This document shows, in pieces, positions 1-7,445 of a stretch of DNA of 64,000 nt. The first letter of the stretch is position 1. Each line of letters opens with the position of its first letter. The position numbers were made by a program, and so were the translations under genes. The notes under the pieces are model-generated. The model ran no database searches, was not told the DNA's origin, and worked only from the letters and a program-made list of their open reading frames with translations. Location: assembly GCA_017462385.1 (NCBI GenBank), contig JAFTRE010000032.1, forward strand, positions 1-64,000, given 5' to 3'. This DNA is from Clostridia bacterium (GTDB lineage: Bacteria > Bacillota > Clostridia > Oscillospirales > CAG-272).

Positions 1-13
1 AGGCTCGGTGTGG

Positions 14-99
14 CGGAGAGAGAGGGATTCGAACCCTCGTGAGATTGCTCTCAAACGCATTTCGAGTGCGCCCCGTTATGACCACTTCGATATCTCTCC
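14..99 (-). tRNA. tRNA-Ser (anticodon CGA)
   Basis: Read on the minus strand this is a complete class II tRNA. The acceptor stem GGAGAGA/TCTCTCC is followed by discriminator G, and CCA is encoded at 11-13. The anticodon loop CTCGAAA gives CGA, which reads UCG. A long variable arm is present and the T-arm has the normal loop TTCGAAT between GAGGG and CCCTC. A partial copy lies just upstream at 224-290. Confidence 0.95.
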
Positions 100-114
100 G
101 TGTTTATTTTAGCT

Positions 115-163
115 CTCTACTGTTCTTACACAACCTTGGAAATTGGAGAGAACAGTAGGAGAG
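115..163. repeat. Inverted repeat upstream of tRNA-Ser
   Basis: CTCTCTACTGTTCT and its near-perfect complement AGAACAGTAGGAGAG form a stem of about 14 bp around a 22-nt loop. It lies between the tRNA-Ser gene and its decayed copy. It could be a processing site or an old terminator. There is no clear T-run on either side. Confidence 0.5.
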
Positions 164-223
164 AACTAAGCTATTTAATTGTATTTGAATTGCGAAAATC
201 CCTTATAAATCAAGGGGTTCGAG

Positions 224-290
224 GCAGAGAGTTCCAAAATGACCACGAAATTTCGAGTCAGCCCCGTTATGACCGCTTCGATACCTCTGC
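224..290 (-). pseudogene. Decayed tRNA-Ser copy
   Basis: On the minus strand the first ~45 nt repeat the intact tRNA-Ser at 14-99 (shared segments ATCGAAG, GGTCATAACGGGGC and ACTCGAAAT). The ends GCAGAG and CTCTGC could still pair as an acceptor stem. The element is only 67 nt long and lacks a proper variable arm and T-arm, so it cannot be a normal serine tRNA. It is either a degenerate duplicate or the scar of a recombination event in the tRNA. Confidence 0.6.
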
Positions 291-621
291 GTATTAAATT
301 GTTCCACAATTTAATATGCGAGTATCGAGGCGGTTCGCCGAAGCATTCAGCAAAGAGCGAGAACATTTGAATACACCATATTAAATTCGTGTGAAAAGGC
401 GAAAATAGGCGAATCCGCTTCGCATATCCCACCCGAAGATCGAAGAGCTTGCTCTTCAGACACAGGGTGCGGATATCTTCGCCAAAGGCGAAATACCTTA
501 CAAACACGGAAAACCTATTACGGATTTTGATAGGAAACTGTCAACCAACTTCCCGAAAATCCTCGCCATTCAAGCGCGATAATCGCGCTGACCTAGATAT
601 TATATCACAATGTTTTTCTGA
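291..621. other. Non-coding stretch with short hairpins
   Basis: No convincing gene is seen; the ORFs present have no recognisable product and no ribosome binding site. Two compact hairpins stand out. GAAGAGCTTGCTCTTC at 442-457 is a 6-bp stem with a CTTG loop. AGCGCGAT/ATCGCGCT lies at 573-589. The stretch may be the remains of an inserted element next to the tRNA copies. Confidence 0.4.
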
Positions 622-674
622 ATGCAAGAGCTTTTTGCAATTTTCAAAAAAAATTAGGCAAAAAGCTCTTGCAT
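622..674 (-). terminator. Long hairpin after the YhaN-like gene
   Basis: Seven bases beyond the stop codon of the minus-strand ATPase gene, ATGCAAGAGCTTTTTGC and its exact complement form a 17-bp stem around a T-rich loop of about 19 nt. The position fits a terminator. The T-run after the stem is weak, so it may instead be a 3' stabilising structure. Confidence 0.6.
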
Positions 675-680
675 CTATTT

Positions 681-3026
681 TTACATCGTGCGGTGAGCGG
701 AGCAGGTAAGGTATATTACCTGACGGTGCTTCGCGATATTGCGGATCAGCTTTAGTGCGCGTGCGACCTTTTCGTCGTCAAAGCTTACGAACGGGTCGTC
801 GAGCATAACGAAGGGCGACTCATTCTCATAGAGCGAATCAATAAGAGCAAGGCGCATCGCAAGGGAATAAAGCTCGCGAGTGCCGCGGCTGTAAGCCTCT
901 GCCTTTTTGGACGAGCCGCGCTCGCTTTTCGCGACGGTAAACGAGGTGTCGACAGTGTATTCGCCGCACTCACCGGAAATCTCCTTAACGTATCTCTCAA
1001 ATCCCGCTTTAGTTCCGCCAAGATAGCGCGAGGTCATAGCGTCCTTCGCTTCCTCAAGGAGGGTGGAAGTCTTCTGAATTACCGAAAGATTCGTCTTGTA
1101 GGTAACAAGGCGCCGCTCAAGCTCTTCAAGGCTTGCGCGCTTTTGATCCTCCGACTCAAGCGTTTCGATATCTGTGTCGTATTGGCGCTTGAGTAGTGCG
1201 ATATAGCGCTCGCGCTCTGCTATTTTCTCGTCAACGTTTTGCGGCAGGGTAGGCAAGGGGTCAAGCTTGTCCGTGCCGTATTTCGTATCAAACTCCGAAA
1301 GCTCAACCTTCGCGCGTGCTACCTCGCGCTTAAGATATGTGTGCTCGCTGATTTTTTCCTCAAGCTCGGAGATTGCGTAAACGCTCGTGAGGTGAAATTC
1401 AGTCAAAAAGGCGTTAACCTCACCCTCGAGCCGCGCGGCTTCGGCGGCTCGCTCGCGTCCTGCCTCGTCCTGCGTGCGCTTTGCGCTCTCAAGAGCGTAG
1501 TATTTTGAATAAAGCGCCATTATCCGACGAACGCCGTCCTGATAATTCAGATAATCAACGCTCGGAAATTTGGAAAGGAATTCAACGAGCCTCGCCTCGT
1601 CCTCGCGCACTCTCGTAAGCTGTGCCTCGCGCTCGCGGAGCGCAGTGCCAAGCGAGGACCTGAATGCGCGGAGTGCGTCTATTATATTACCGTACGAAAG
1701 GTCGGCATTCGCTCCCACGAGGAACTCACGCGCCTCCTCTTCGAGCGCCGAGTCCGGCTTTTTCCTTGAAAGAAGGGCGACCGCCGCTATTATAAGGACG
1801 ACCGCGGGGACAAGAAGCGCGTATAGGTAAGGCGTAACAAGAAAACCGAGCATAACCGCGATAGCTGACAGTACGACAGAAAGCAAAAGAAGGGAAACAC
1901 CCACCCCCGTGTTGCTTTTTACGACGCTGTTTTGCAGCTTTTCGATGTATTCGTCAGCCTTTTTCTGAAGCTCTTCGGAGCAGTTTTTGTGCGGTGCACC
2001 GCCAAGCGAGCGCCTGCCGCTTTCATATCTGTCTGCAACGAGGGTCATCTCCTCAAGCGCTTGGTAATCGGTAGTGCTGCCGAAAAGCTCCGAGAGGCGC
2101 TCGTACTCCGAGTTGTCCGCGCCTCTTTGTGCCTTCAGCTGCTGTGCTTCTATGCTCTTGCGGCGAACGGCGGATATATCCTCGCTGCTCGGTATTCTTT
2201 CTCCAAAGTAGCCCTCAAGCTCCGAAAGCCTTGCAAGCTTCCTGTCAAGCTTCTCCTTCATATCCGCGCGGTGCGAAATCTGCGCCGTGCGCTCCTTCAC
2301 CAAGCCGAGCCTCTCGCGCTCCTTGTAGAGCGCGCGGAGCTCCGCCTCGCGCTCGGTGATAGCTGCCTCGTTTTCGCGGCACTTGAGCTTCAATCCATCA
2401 AAGAGAGATATCTCCGAATGAAGCCGCGCTATCTCGCCCTCAATTCTTCCAATCTCTCCGGCACCGCCCTTTTTGTAGTAGAACTTGCGCCTTGTGTCGA
2501 GCAGTGCGAGCGCGTCGTCAAGCACGCCAACGTCGCCGTCCGTACCAACGAGGTCGGAGAGCTTTGCGGATATCGATTTGTTATCGTTCTTTTCCGAAAT
2601 ATTCTTTTCCGACAAAAATACCGTGCGCTCAAAGCCGTCGGCATCAATGCCGAAAAGCTCCTCGCCAATCCTCTCGGAATAGTCGCCCGTGAGTCTGCCG
2701 GTTTCGAGGTCGTAAAGGGCAAACGTGTCGTCAGCGCTCTTTTGCGCGAAGGAGCGCTCAATGCGGTAAAGCTTCTTGCCGACGGCAATGGTCAGCGAGC
2801 CGCCGAACCTGCCGCCGTGCCAGGGCGTGTAGCGTTTTCTATCGTTTTCATCAAGGCTTTGCTTTCTTGTTTCCTCAAGAGAATAGAACATCGCCTTAAT
2901 GAATGCCGAAAGGGTAGTCTTGCCCCAGCCGTTCTCGCGGCAGACGGTGTTGAGCCCCTCGGTAAAGCTTATCCTCTCGTCCGAAAGCTTGCCGAAATTA
3001 TCTATATAACATTCTATAAGTCGCAT
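681..3026 (-). CDS. YhaN-like SMC/Rad50-type AAA ATPase
   Basis: A 781-residue ATPase of the RecF/SbcC/YhaN group, probably acting on DNA ends with the nuclease encoded just upstream. The N-terminus has a P-loop (ENGWGKTT, residues 31-38). The C-terminus has an ABC-like signature region (YSRGTRELYSLAMRLALID) and a Walker B stretch (FVMLDDPFVSFDD). Long charged, coiled-coil-like segments lie between. Two adjacent hydrophobic helices at about residues 374-420 interrupt the coiled coil; this hairpin is characteristic of YhaN and separates it from SbcC. The gene starts 8 nt after the YhaO-like gene stops, so the two are surely co-transcribed. The exact cellular role of YhaN is poorly known. Confidence 0.88.
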   Translation of the reverse strand: MRLIECYIDNFGKLSDERISFTEGLNTVCRENGWGKTTLSAFIKAMFYSLEETRKQSLDENDRKRYTPWHGGRFGGSLTIAVGKKLYRIERSFAQKSADDTFALYDLETGRLTGDYSERIGEELFGIDADGFERTVFLSEKNISEKNDNKSISAKLSDLVGTDGDVGVLDDALALLDTRRKFYYKKGGAGEIGRIEGEIARLHSEISLFDGLKLKCRENEAAITEREAELRALYKERERLGLVKERTAQISHRADMKEKLDRKLARLSELEGYFGERIPSSEDISAVRRKSIEAQQLKAQRGADNSEYERLSELFGSTTDYQALEEMTLVADRYESGRRSLGGAPHKNCSEELQKKADEYIEKLQNSVVKSNTGVGVSLLLLSVVLSAIAVMLGFLVTPYLYALLVPAVVLIIAAVALLSRKKPDSALEEEAREFLVGANADLSYGNIIDALRAFRSSLGTALREREAQLTRVREDEARLVEFLSKFPSVDYLNYQDGVRRIMALYSKYYALESAKRTQDEAGRERAAEAARLEGEVNAFLTEFHLTSVYAISELEEKISEHTYLKREVARAKVELSEFDTKYGTDKLDPLPTLPQNVDEKIAERERYIALLKRQYDTDIETLESEDQKRASLEELERRLVTYKTNLSVIQKTSTLLEEAKDAMTSRYLGGTKAGFERYVKEISGECGEYTVDTSFTVAKSERGSSKKAEAYSRGTRELYSLAMRLALIDSLYENESPFVMLDDPFVSFDDEKVARALKLIRNIAKHRQVIYLTCSAHRTM

Positions 3027-3033
3027 AACTCAC

Positions 3034-4098
3034 CTATTCATCAAAGCTTTCGCCGGCAAGTGCCGAAAGACCGCAGCTGATTATCCTTTCCTTTTCCTCG
3101 TCGGAAAGCTCATCCTTCGACATAACGAGGCGAATGAACTCACCCTTGAGCGACTTATCGGTTGCATATTCCTGCGGATTATGCAGAAGACGGGACTCGT
3201 CGGTCAGCTCGAAGTAATAAAACCTCGGCGAGAATGCGTATTCAAGGGCAACCGTGTCCTTTCTCGTCTTAGTGGTATATTTTCCCGTGAGGGTAACTCG
3301 CACAATATCCGCCGAAGGAATCGCGCGAACGGCATACGCCACGCGCTCCTCTATCGCTTGCGGCGTGAGAGCGTCGGTTATATCAACCTCACGAATATGA
3401 ATAGTCCGCTTTGCAAATTTTACGAAGCTGTGAGTGACGCTCCTACCGTTTATCTCAACGAGCACGTATCCCATCTCACCCGCCTCGTCAAAGCCTCTGC
3501 CCTCGGGCGTACCCGAGTATACCGCAGTGCATCCCCCGATATTCTCCGCCGAGTAGGAGTGGTAGTGACCGAGCGCAACGTAGTCAAAGCCCGCCCCCGC
3601 GATATCCCGTCTTCCGATAACGCCGTCTGGCGCCGAGCGGTCGCGCAGCTCGCCGTGAAGCACCGCAATATTGACCTTGTTCTCGGCTATATGTGCCGAG
3701 GCGAACATATCCGCTTCGGTGTCGCACCTGCCGCTAACGCGCACGTCGCCGATGTCATAGCTTCCCCAACCGCGACCGAAAACCTTAAGGTTTTTCGGCA
3801 GCTCGGCAAAGCTCGTGAGCGCGTCGCCCTCGTGGTTGCCGCTCACGTAGAAGAAGGTGAGCGAAGGGTGCCGTTCGATAACCGATATAACTCGGTCGCG
3901 ATCCTTTACGCTCAGCCTGTCACTGTCGAAGAGGTCGCCCGCTATAATGATAGCAGACGCCGAAGCTCGTTCTGCCTCGTCGGCAAGCCTTGCAAGATTT
4001 GAGAATATCTCCCGCTTTCTTTCCGCGACCTTCGCCGCAGGAAGCGTCGTGGTCAGAGGGGAATTTATATGTAAATCAGCCGTGTGTATTATTTTCAC
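3034..4098 (-). CDS. YhaO/SbcD-like metallophosphoesterase
   Basis: A 354-residue calcineurin-like phosphoesterase of the SbcD/Mre11/YhaO group, expected to be a Mn2+-dependent DNA nuclease. The metal-binding motifs come in family order: ADLH at 7-10, GDLFD at 54-58, GNHE at 87-90, HGE at 148-150 and GHYH at 177-180. It is first in a two-gene unit with the YhaN-like ATPase, the same pairing as yhaO-yhaN of Bacillus. The promoter at 4148-4176 lies about 50 nt upstream of the ATG. The C-terminal ~120 residues are less conserved and probably bind the partner. Confidence 0.9.
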   Translation of the reverse strand: MKIIHTADLHINSPLTTTLPAAKVAERKREIFSNLARLADEAERASASAIIIAGDLFDSDRLSVKDRDRVISVIERHPSLTFFYVSGNHEGDALTSFAELPKNLKVFGRGWGSYDIGDVRVSGRCDTEADMFASAHIAENKVNIAVLHGELRDRSAPDGVIGRRDIAGAGFDYVALGHYHSYSAENIGGCTAVYSGTPEGRGFDEAGEMGYVLVEINGRSVTHSFVKFAKRTIHIREVDITDALTPQAIEERVAYAVRAIPSADIVRVTLTGKYTTKTRKDTVALEYAFSPRFYYFELTDESRLLHNPQEYATDKSLKGEFIRLVMSKDELSDEEKERIISCGLSALAGESFDE

Positions 4099-4147
4099 CT
4101 GTGTTACCTCGCACAGCGCAAACGCGCCATATTACAATTATAACTAA

Positions 4148-4176
4148 ATTATACTTAAAACACTTGCAAATGTCAA
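4148..4176 (-). promoter_or_regulatory. Promoter for the YhaO-YhaN pair
   Basis: On the minus strand TTGACA (4171-4176), a 17-nt spacer and TATAAT (4148-4153). This is a full consensus sigma-A promoter. It overlaps the divergent promoter of the kinase gene. Confidence 0.85.
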
Positions 4177-4192
4177 GCAACCGTGCTATAAT
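4164..4192 (+). promoter_or_regulatory. Promoter for the kinase fusion gene
   Basis: TTGCAA (4164-4169), 17 nt, TATAAT (4187-4192). The -35 hexamers of this and the divergent minus-strand promoter are almost side by side, so polymerase should occupy only one at a time. Confidence 0.8.
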
Positions 4193-4250
4193 ATATTGGT
4201 AAATATACTGTCTTTTTGACGAAAAACTAATGGAGAATAGCGAGAAATAT

Positions 4251-6308
4251 ATGAATTATTGCATAGGTGTTGACCTTGGCGGTACTAATATAGCCGTCGG
4301 TCTTGTTGACCGTGATAGTAAAAGCATTGTGCAGACCAAGAGCTGCAAGACTAACGCGCCGCGCGCCTGTGAGAGCGTGTCGGCTGATATTGCCGAGCTT
4401 TGCCACGCAGTCTGCCGCGCGCAGAAAATCGAGCTTTCGGACGTCGATTGGATAGGTGTCGGAACGCCGGGAATAGTAAAGGGCGAAACGGTAATATCCG
4501 CCCACAACCTTGGCTGGCGTGACGTTCCCTTTGGGAAAATACTTTCCTCACTCACCTCCCGTCCCGTACATATAGCGAACGACGCTAACGCTGCGGCGTT
4601 TGCCGAGGCGGTGTGGGGTGTTGGAAGGAACTATTCCTCTCTCATTGCCATAACGCTCGGAACGGGCGTTGGCGGCGGTGTCGTTATCAACGGTAAGATA
4701 TGGGACGGCTTTAACGGCTTTGCCGCAGAGATTGGCCATATGGTTATCTTTGAGGGCGGCAGAGAGTGCGGATGTGGCAATCGCGGCTGTCTTGAGGCTT
4801 ACTGCTCGGCTACCGCGCTTGTAAGGGAAACCAAGCGAATGATGAACCTTTATCCCGACAGTGCTATGTGGCGCTTCTGTGGCGGTGATATAAACCGCGT
4901 AAACGGCAAAACAGCCTTTCTCGGCAAGGCGGCGGATGACTACGCCGCAAGAGTCGTGCTCGATTCCTTTATCGACCACCTCTCCGTCGGAATCTCGAAC
5001 CTTATCAACGTCTTCCAGCCATCCGTGATATGTATAGGCGGCGGACTTTCGCGGGAAGGCGATAACCTGCTCGTTCCTCTTTGCGATAGGGTAAGCAGAA
5101 TATCATTCGGACTCAAGCAGGGCAGAACCAAGGTTGTCTGCGCGCAGTTTAAGAACGACGCGGGAATCATTGGTGCATCTCTTCTCGGACTTCAGCAAAA
5201 GGAGCGAGCTAATATGCGAAAGAGCGAAATCGTAGTATCTAACTTCAATTTTGAAGGCGAAGTCGAAAAAATAGAGCCTCACGGCAACGGACACATAAAT
5301 CGCACCAATCTCGTGACCGCACGCGTCAACGGCGGCGAGCGCAGGTACGTTCTTCAGCGCATTAATAAGACGGTCTTCCGCGACCCCGAGGCGCTCATGA
5401 AGAACTATGCAAAGGTAACCGCATTCCTTCATAGGTCAATAGTTGAAAACGGCGGAGATCCCAACCGTGAAACCCTCAATCTCGTTAAGACGATTGACGA
5501 TAAGGATTATTACATCGACGATGAGGGCGAGTATTGGCGTATGGTCGACTATGTCGTCGATAGCGTCAGCTACGATAAGGTCGAGTCGCCCGAGCAGTTC
5601 TACGACAGTGCGGTGGCGTTTGGTAATTTCCAATACCTCCTTCGCGACTATCCTGCCGAGGAGCTTATCGAAACGATACCGAACTTCCATAACACCCCCG
5701 ACAGATACGAGCAATTCCTTCGTGCAGTAGCCGAGGATAAGTGCTCAAGGCTTTCGGAGGTGAAGGACGAGGTCGAATTCGTCAAGGCTCACCGCGAATT
5801 TGCAGAAACGCTTGAGCGCGCTCACAAGGAGGGAAGACTTCCTCTTCGCGTAACTCATAACGATACCAAGCTCAATAATATCCTCTTTGATAAAGATAGC
5901 GGCAAGCCTATCTGCATTATCGACCTTGATACGATAATGCCGGGCTATTCGGTAAACGATTTTGGTGATTCTATTCGCTTCGGCGCGACTACTGCGCTTG
6001 AGGACGAAACCGATCTTTCGAAGGTCAACTTTGATATCGAGTTCTATGAGCTCTACCTCAAGGGCTTTATCGAGGGGGCAAACGGCGGACTTACCAAGTC
6101 CGAAATTGAGCTATTGCCCATCGGCGCTCTTATGATGACCTTTGAGTGCGGTATGCGCTTCCTTACCGATTACCTTAACGGTGACGTGTATTTCAAGATT
6201 CATAGGGAAAAGCATAACCTTGACCGTGCCCGCAATCAGTTCAAGCTTCTCTCGGATATGGAAAAGCGGCTTGACGAAATGAAGGCGCTCGTTGAAAAAT
6301 ACGTTTGA
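4251..6308 (+). CDS. ROK sugar kinase fused to NahK/APH-like kinase
   Basis: One open frame holds two kinases. Residues 1-~318 are a ROK family sugar kinase: GVDLGGTN at the N-terminus, EIGHMVI at ~160, and the zinc motif CGCGNRGCLE at ~173. From ~322 to the end is an aminoglycoside-phosphotransferase-fold kinase like N-acetylhexosamine 1-kinase, with the catalytic motif THNDTKLNNILFD and the metal-binding IIDLDT. I chose ATG 4251 because ROK proteins start with this MNYCIGVDLGG context; an in-frame ATG at 4230 adds seven residues. At the junction AAGGAG (5199-5204) stands 9 nt before an in-frame ATG (5214), with an out-of-frame TAA beside it, so this may be two genes joined by an indel. The GH3 enzyme nearby suggests amino-sugar salvage. 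Confidence 0.85.
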   Translation: MNYCIGVDLGGTNIAVGLVDRDSKSIVQTKSCKTNAPRACESVSADIAELCHAVCRAQKIELSDVDWIGVGTPGIVKGETVISAHNLGWRDVPFGKILSSLTSRPVHIANDANAAAFAEAVWGVGRNYSSLIAITLGTGVGGGVVINGKIWDGFNGFAAEIGHMVIFEGGRECGCGNRGCLEAYCSATALVRETKRMMNLYPDSAMWRFCGGDINRVNGKTAFLGKAADDYAARVVLDSFIDHLSVGISNLINVFQPSVICIGGGLSREGDNLLVPLCDRVSRISFGLKQGRTKVVCAQFKNDAGIIGASLLGLQQKERANMRKSEIVVSNFNFEGEVEKIEPHGNGHINRTNLVTARVNGGERRYVLQRINKTVFRDPEALMKNYAKVTAFLHRSIVENGGDPNRETLNLVKTIDDKDYYIDDEGEYWRMVDYVVDSVSYDKVESPEQFYDSAVAFGNFQYLLRDYPAEELIETIPNFHNTPDRYEQFLRAVAEDKCSRLSEVKDEVEFVKAHREFAETLERAHKEGRLPLRVTHNDTKLNNILFDKDSGKPICIIDLDTIMPGYSVNDFGDSIRFGATTALEDETDLSKVNFDIEFYELYLKGFIEGANGGLTKSEIELLPIGALMMTFECGMRFLTDYLNGDVYFKIHREKHNLDRARNQFKLLSDMEKRLDEMKALVEKYV

Positions 6309-6319
6309 TATATCAATTA

Positions 6320-6356
6320 AAACACGGTAGCACCTCTGACGCTGCCGTGTTTTTTG
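6320..6356 (+). terminator. Rho-independent terminator after the kinase gene
   Basis: AACACGGTAGC and GCTGCCGTGTT pair around a short loop and are followed by TTTTT. It starts 12 nt after the stop codon. Confidence 0.9.
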
Positions 6357-6394
6357 AATTTAACCAATAAATTAAAATAAAAATAGAAAATCTC

Positions 6395-6423
6395 TTGACA
6401 AAAGGGAAAAAGATTGTTATAAT
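6395..6423 (+). promoter_or_regulatory. Promoter of tRNA-Ser(GCU)
   Basis: TTGACA (6395-6400), 17 nt, TATAAT (6418-6423). It stands about 36 nt before the mature tRNA 5' end. Confidence 0.85.
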
Positions 6424-6459
6424 AATGTGGCAGATTAAGAAACGGCGGTCTGCAAGTAC

Positions 6460-6549
6460 GGAGAAGTACTCAAGTGGTCGAAGAGGCGCCCCTGCTAAGG
6501 GTGTAGGTCGGGAATTTCCGGCGCGAGAGTCCAAATCTCTCCTTCTCCG
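6460..6549 (+). tRNA. tRNA-Ser (anticodon GCU) with odd T-loop
   Basis: Acceptor stem GGAGAAG/CTTCTCC, discriminator G, encoded CCA at 6550-6552, anticodon GCT (reads AGC/AGU) and the long variable arm of serine tRNAs. The T-stem is GAGAG/CTCTC, but the loop reads TCCAAAT instead of TTCGAAT. The position normally occupied by U55 (pseudouridine) is C, and G57 is A. The promoter and terminator look functional, so it is probably expressed. Confidence 0.92.
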
Positions 6550-6555
6550 CCAAAG

Positions 6556-6597
6556 ATACGGGATACCCATTTGGGTGTCCCGTATATTTCTTTTTTT
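6556..6597 (+). terminator. Terminator of tRNA-Ser(GCU)
   Basis: ATACGGGATACCCA and GTGTCCCGTAT form a strong stem, followed by ATTTCTTTTTTT. It directly follows the CCA end. Confidence 0.9.
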
Positions 6598-6617
6598 GGC
6601 GGAGGGGGAGAGATTTG
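6595..6617 (-). repeat. Inverted remnant of tRNA-Ser 3' end
   Basis: This 23-nt segment is the reverse complement of 6532-6554 (T-arm 3' side, acceptor strand, CCA) with only two differences. Both differences still allow G-U pairs in RNA. It stands symmetrically around the terminator hairpin, so the whole stretch 6532-6617 is a long palindrome. It looks like a relic of an inverted tRNA gene copy. A further hairpin (CTGCGAC TTGC GTCGCAG) follows at 6619-6636. Confidence 0.65.
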
Positions 6618-6742
6618 TCTGCGACTTGCGTCGCAGCTCTCGCAGAGAGCGGAGCACCAAGGGTGCAAAGCGCCCTTACACCACATAGGAGTAGAGTCCA
6701 AAAAGCATTCGCTGAATTTTGGAATACCCATTTCTCAATTTT

Positions 6743-6775
6743 CCGCAATTCCGATACAAAGGGATTGCGGTTTTT
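6743..6775 (+). terminator. Second terminator-like hairpin
   Basis: CCGCAATTCC and GGGATTGCGG form a stem followed by TTTTT. The right arm doubles as the -35 region of the next promoter. The transcript it would terminate is not evident unless read-through from the tRNA occurs. Confidence 0.6.
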
Positions 6776-6793
6776 ATAATTAAATGCTATAAT
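6765..6793 (+). promoter_or_regulatory. Promoter of the HExxH protein gene
   Basis: TTGCGG (6765-6770), 17 nt, TATAAT (6788-6793). A strong ribosome binding site follows about 25 nt later. Confidence 0.7.
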
Positions 6794-6827
6794 AAATTAT
6801 ACAGCAATAACGAAAGGGGAGGGAATG

Positions 6828-7331
6828 ATGAAAGAAAACTTTTTGTGGATAACAAAAACAGAAGAAAACCTACAATTCTATTCAAATTCTGCGCGAAAGG
6901 CCAATCTCTCTCTTCATTTTACATCTTTTATAGATACTGATACTAAAAGCAGCATTTGCAAGTTCGTTCGCTATCTAAGAAATGAATTTTATTTCCCAAT
7001 ACGTTGCAACGTTTATTTCTGTAATCAAGAAAAATTTCGTTCATCCAAGGGCGGCTATTGCTACGGCATTTTTTATTCTAACGATGAATGTGGCGGACGT
7101 ATTTATTCGCAAATATATATACCTGCAAACAACCTTTTATATCAAGTTTATCACTCGCTATGTCACGAGTTGACGCATTATTTTCAATGGTATTTTCTTG
7201 ACGATCAAAATAGAAACGATCGTTCGCTTGAAATACAAGCTTCGAGGTATGCAACTCGCATTTTGGATGATTACTGTAATTACCATTGCAAAGAACCCGA
7301 CTCCGCCTGTGAAGGCTGCTATGTGAAATAA
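6828..7331 (+). CDS. Small HExxH-type putative metallopeptidase
   Basis: Unrecognised protein of 167 residues. The core is CHELTHYFQW (HExxH at residues 113-117) with a glutamate 18 residues later in SLEIQASRYA. That is the zinc-ligand pattern of ImmA/IrrE-like and other small gluzincins. The last ~20 residues add four cysteines in a CxxxC-x6-CxxC arrangement that could hold a second metal. There is no signal peptide, so it is probably cytoplasmic. I chose the second of two adjacent ATGs because it is 5 nt from the GGGGAGG ribosome binding site. Its codons are visibly more AT-rich than those of the neighbours, suggesting a separate origin. Substrate unknown. Confidence 0.75.
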   Translation: MKENFLWITKTEENLQFYSNSARKANLSLHFTSFIDTDTKSSICKFVRYLRNEFYFPIRCNVYFCNQEKFRSSKGGYCYGIFYSNDECGGRIYSQIYIPANNLLYQVYHSLCHELTHYFQWYFLDDQNRNDRSLEIQASRYATRILDDYCNYHCKEPDSACEGCYVK

Positions 7332-7373
7332 TAGGCCAAAATGCTTAAAGTGTTGGGAATATAATCAAAATCA

Positions 7374-7402
7374 TTGCGCTTTTTGCTTATTTATGCTACA
7401 AT
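7374..7402 (+). promoter_or_regulatory. Promoter of the HAD-GH3 unit
   Basis: TTGCGC (7374-7379), 17 nt, TACAAT (7397-7402), about 45 nt before the TTG start codon of the HAD gene. Confidence 0.65.
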
Positions 7403-7445
7403 GATATATAAAGAAAACTAACTTGCCAAGGAAGAGGTAGCAGAT

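Noticed and set aside
175..507. 110-codon minus-strand ORF near the left end
   Set aside because: It runs through the decayed tRNA copy, has no ribosome binding site and no recognisable product.
1932..3080. Long plus-strand ORF (382 codons) opposite the YhaN-like gene
   Set aside because: It is antisense to a clear ATPase gene, has no recognisable domain and no ribosome binding site. Long antisense frames arise from the codon bias here.
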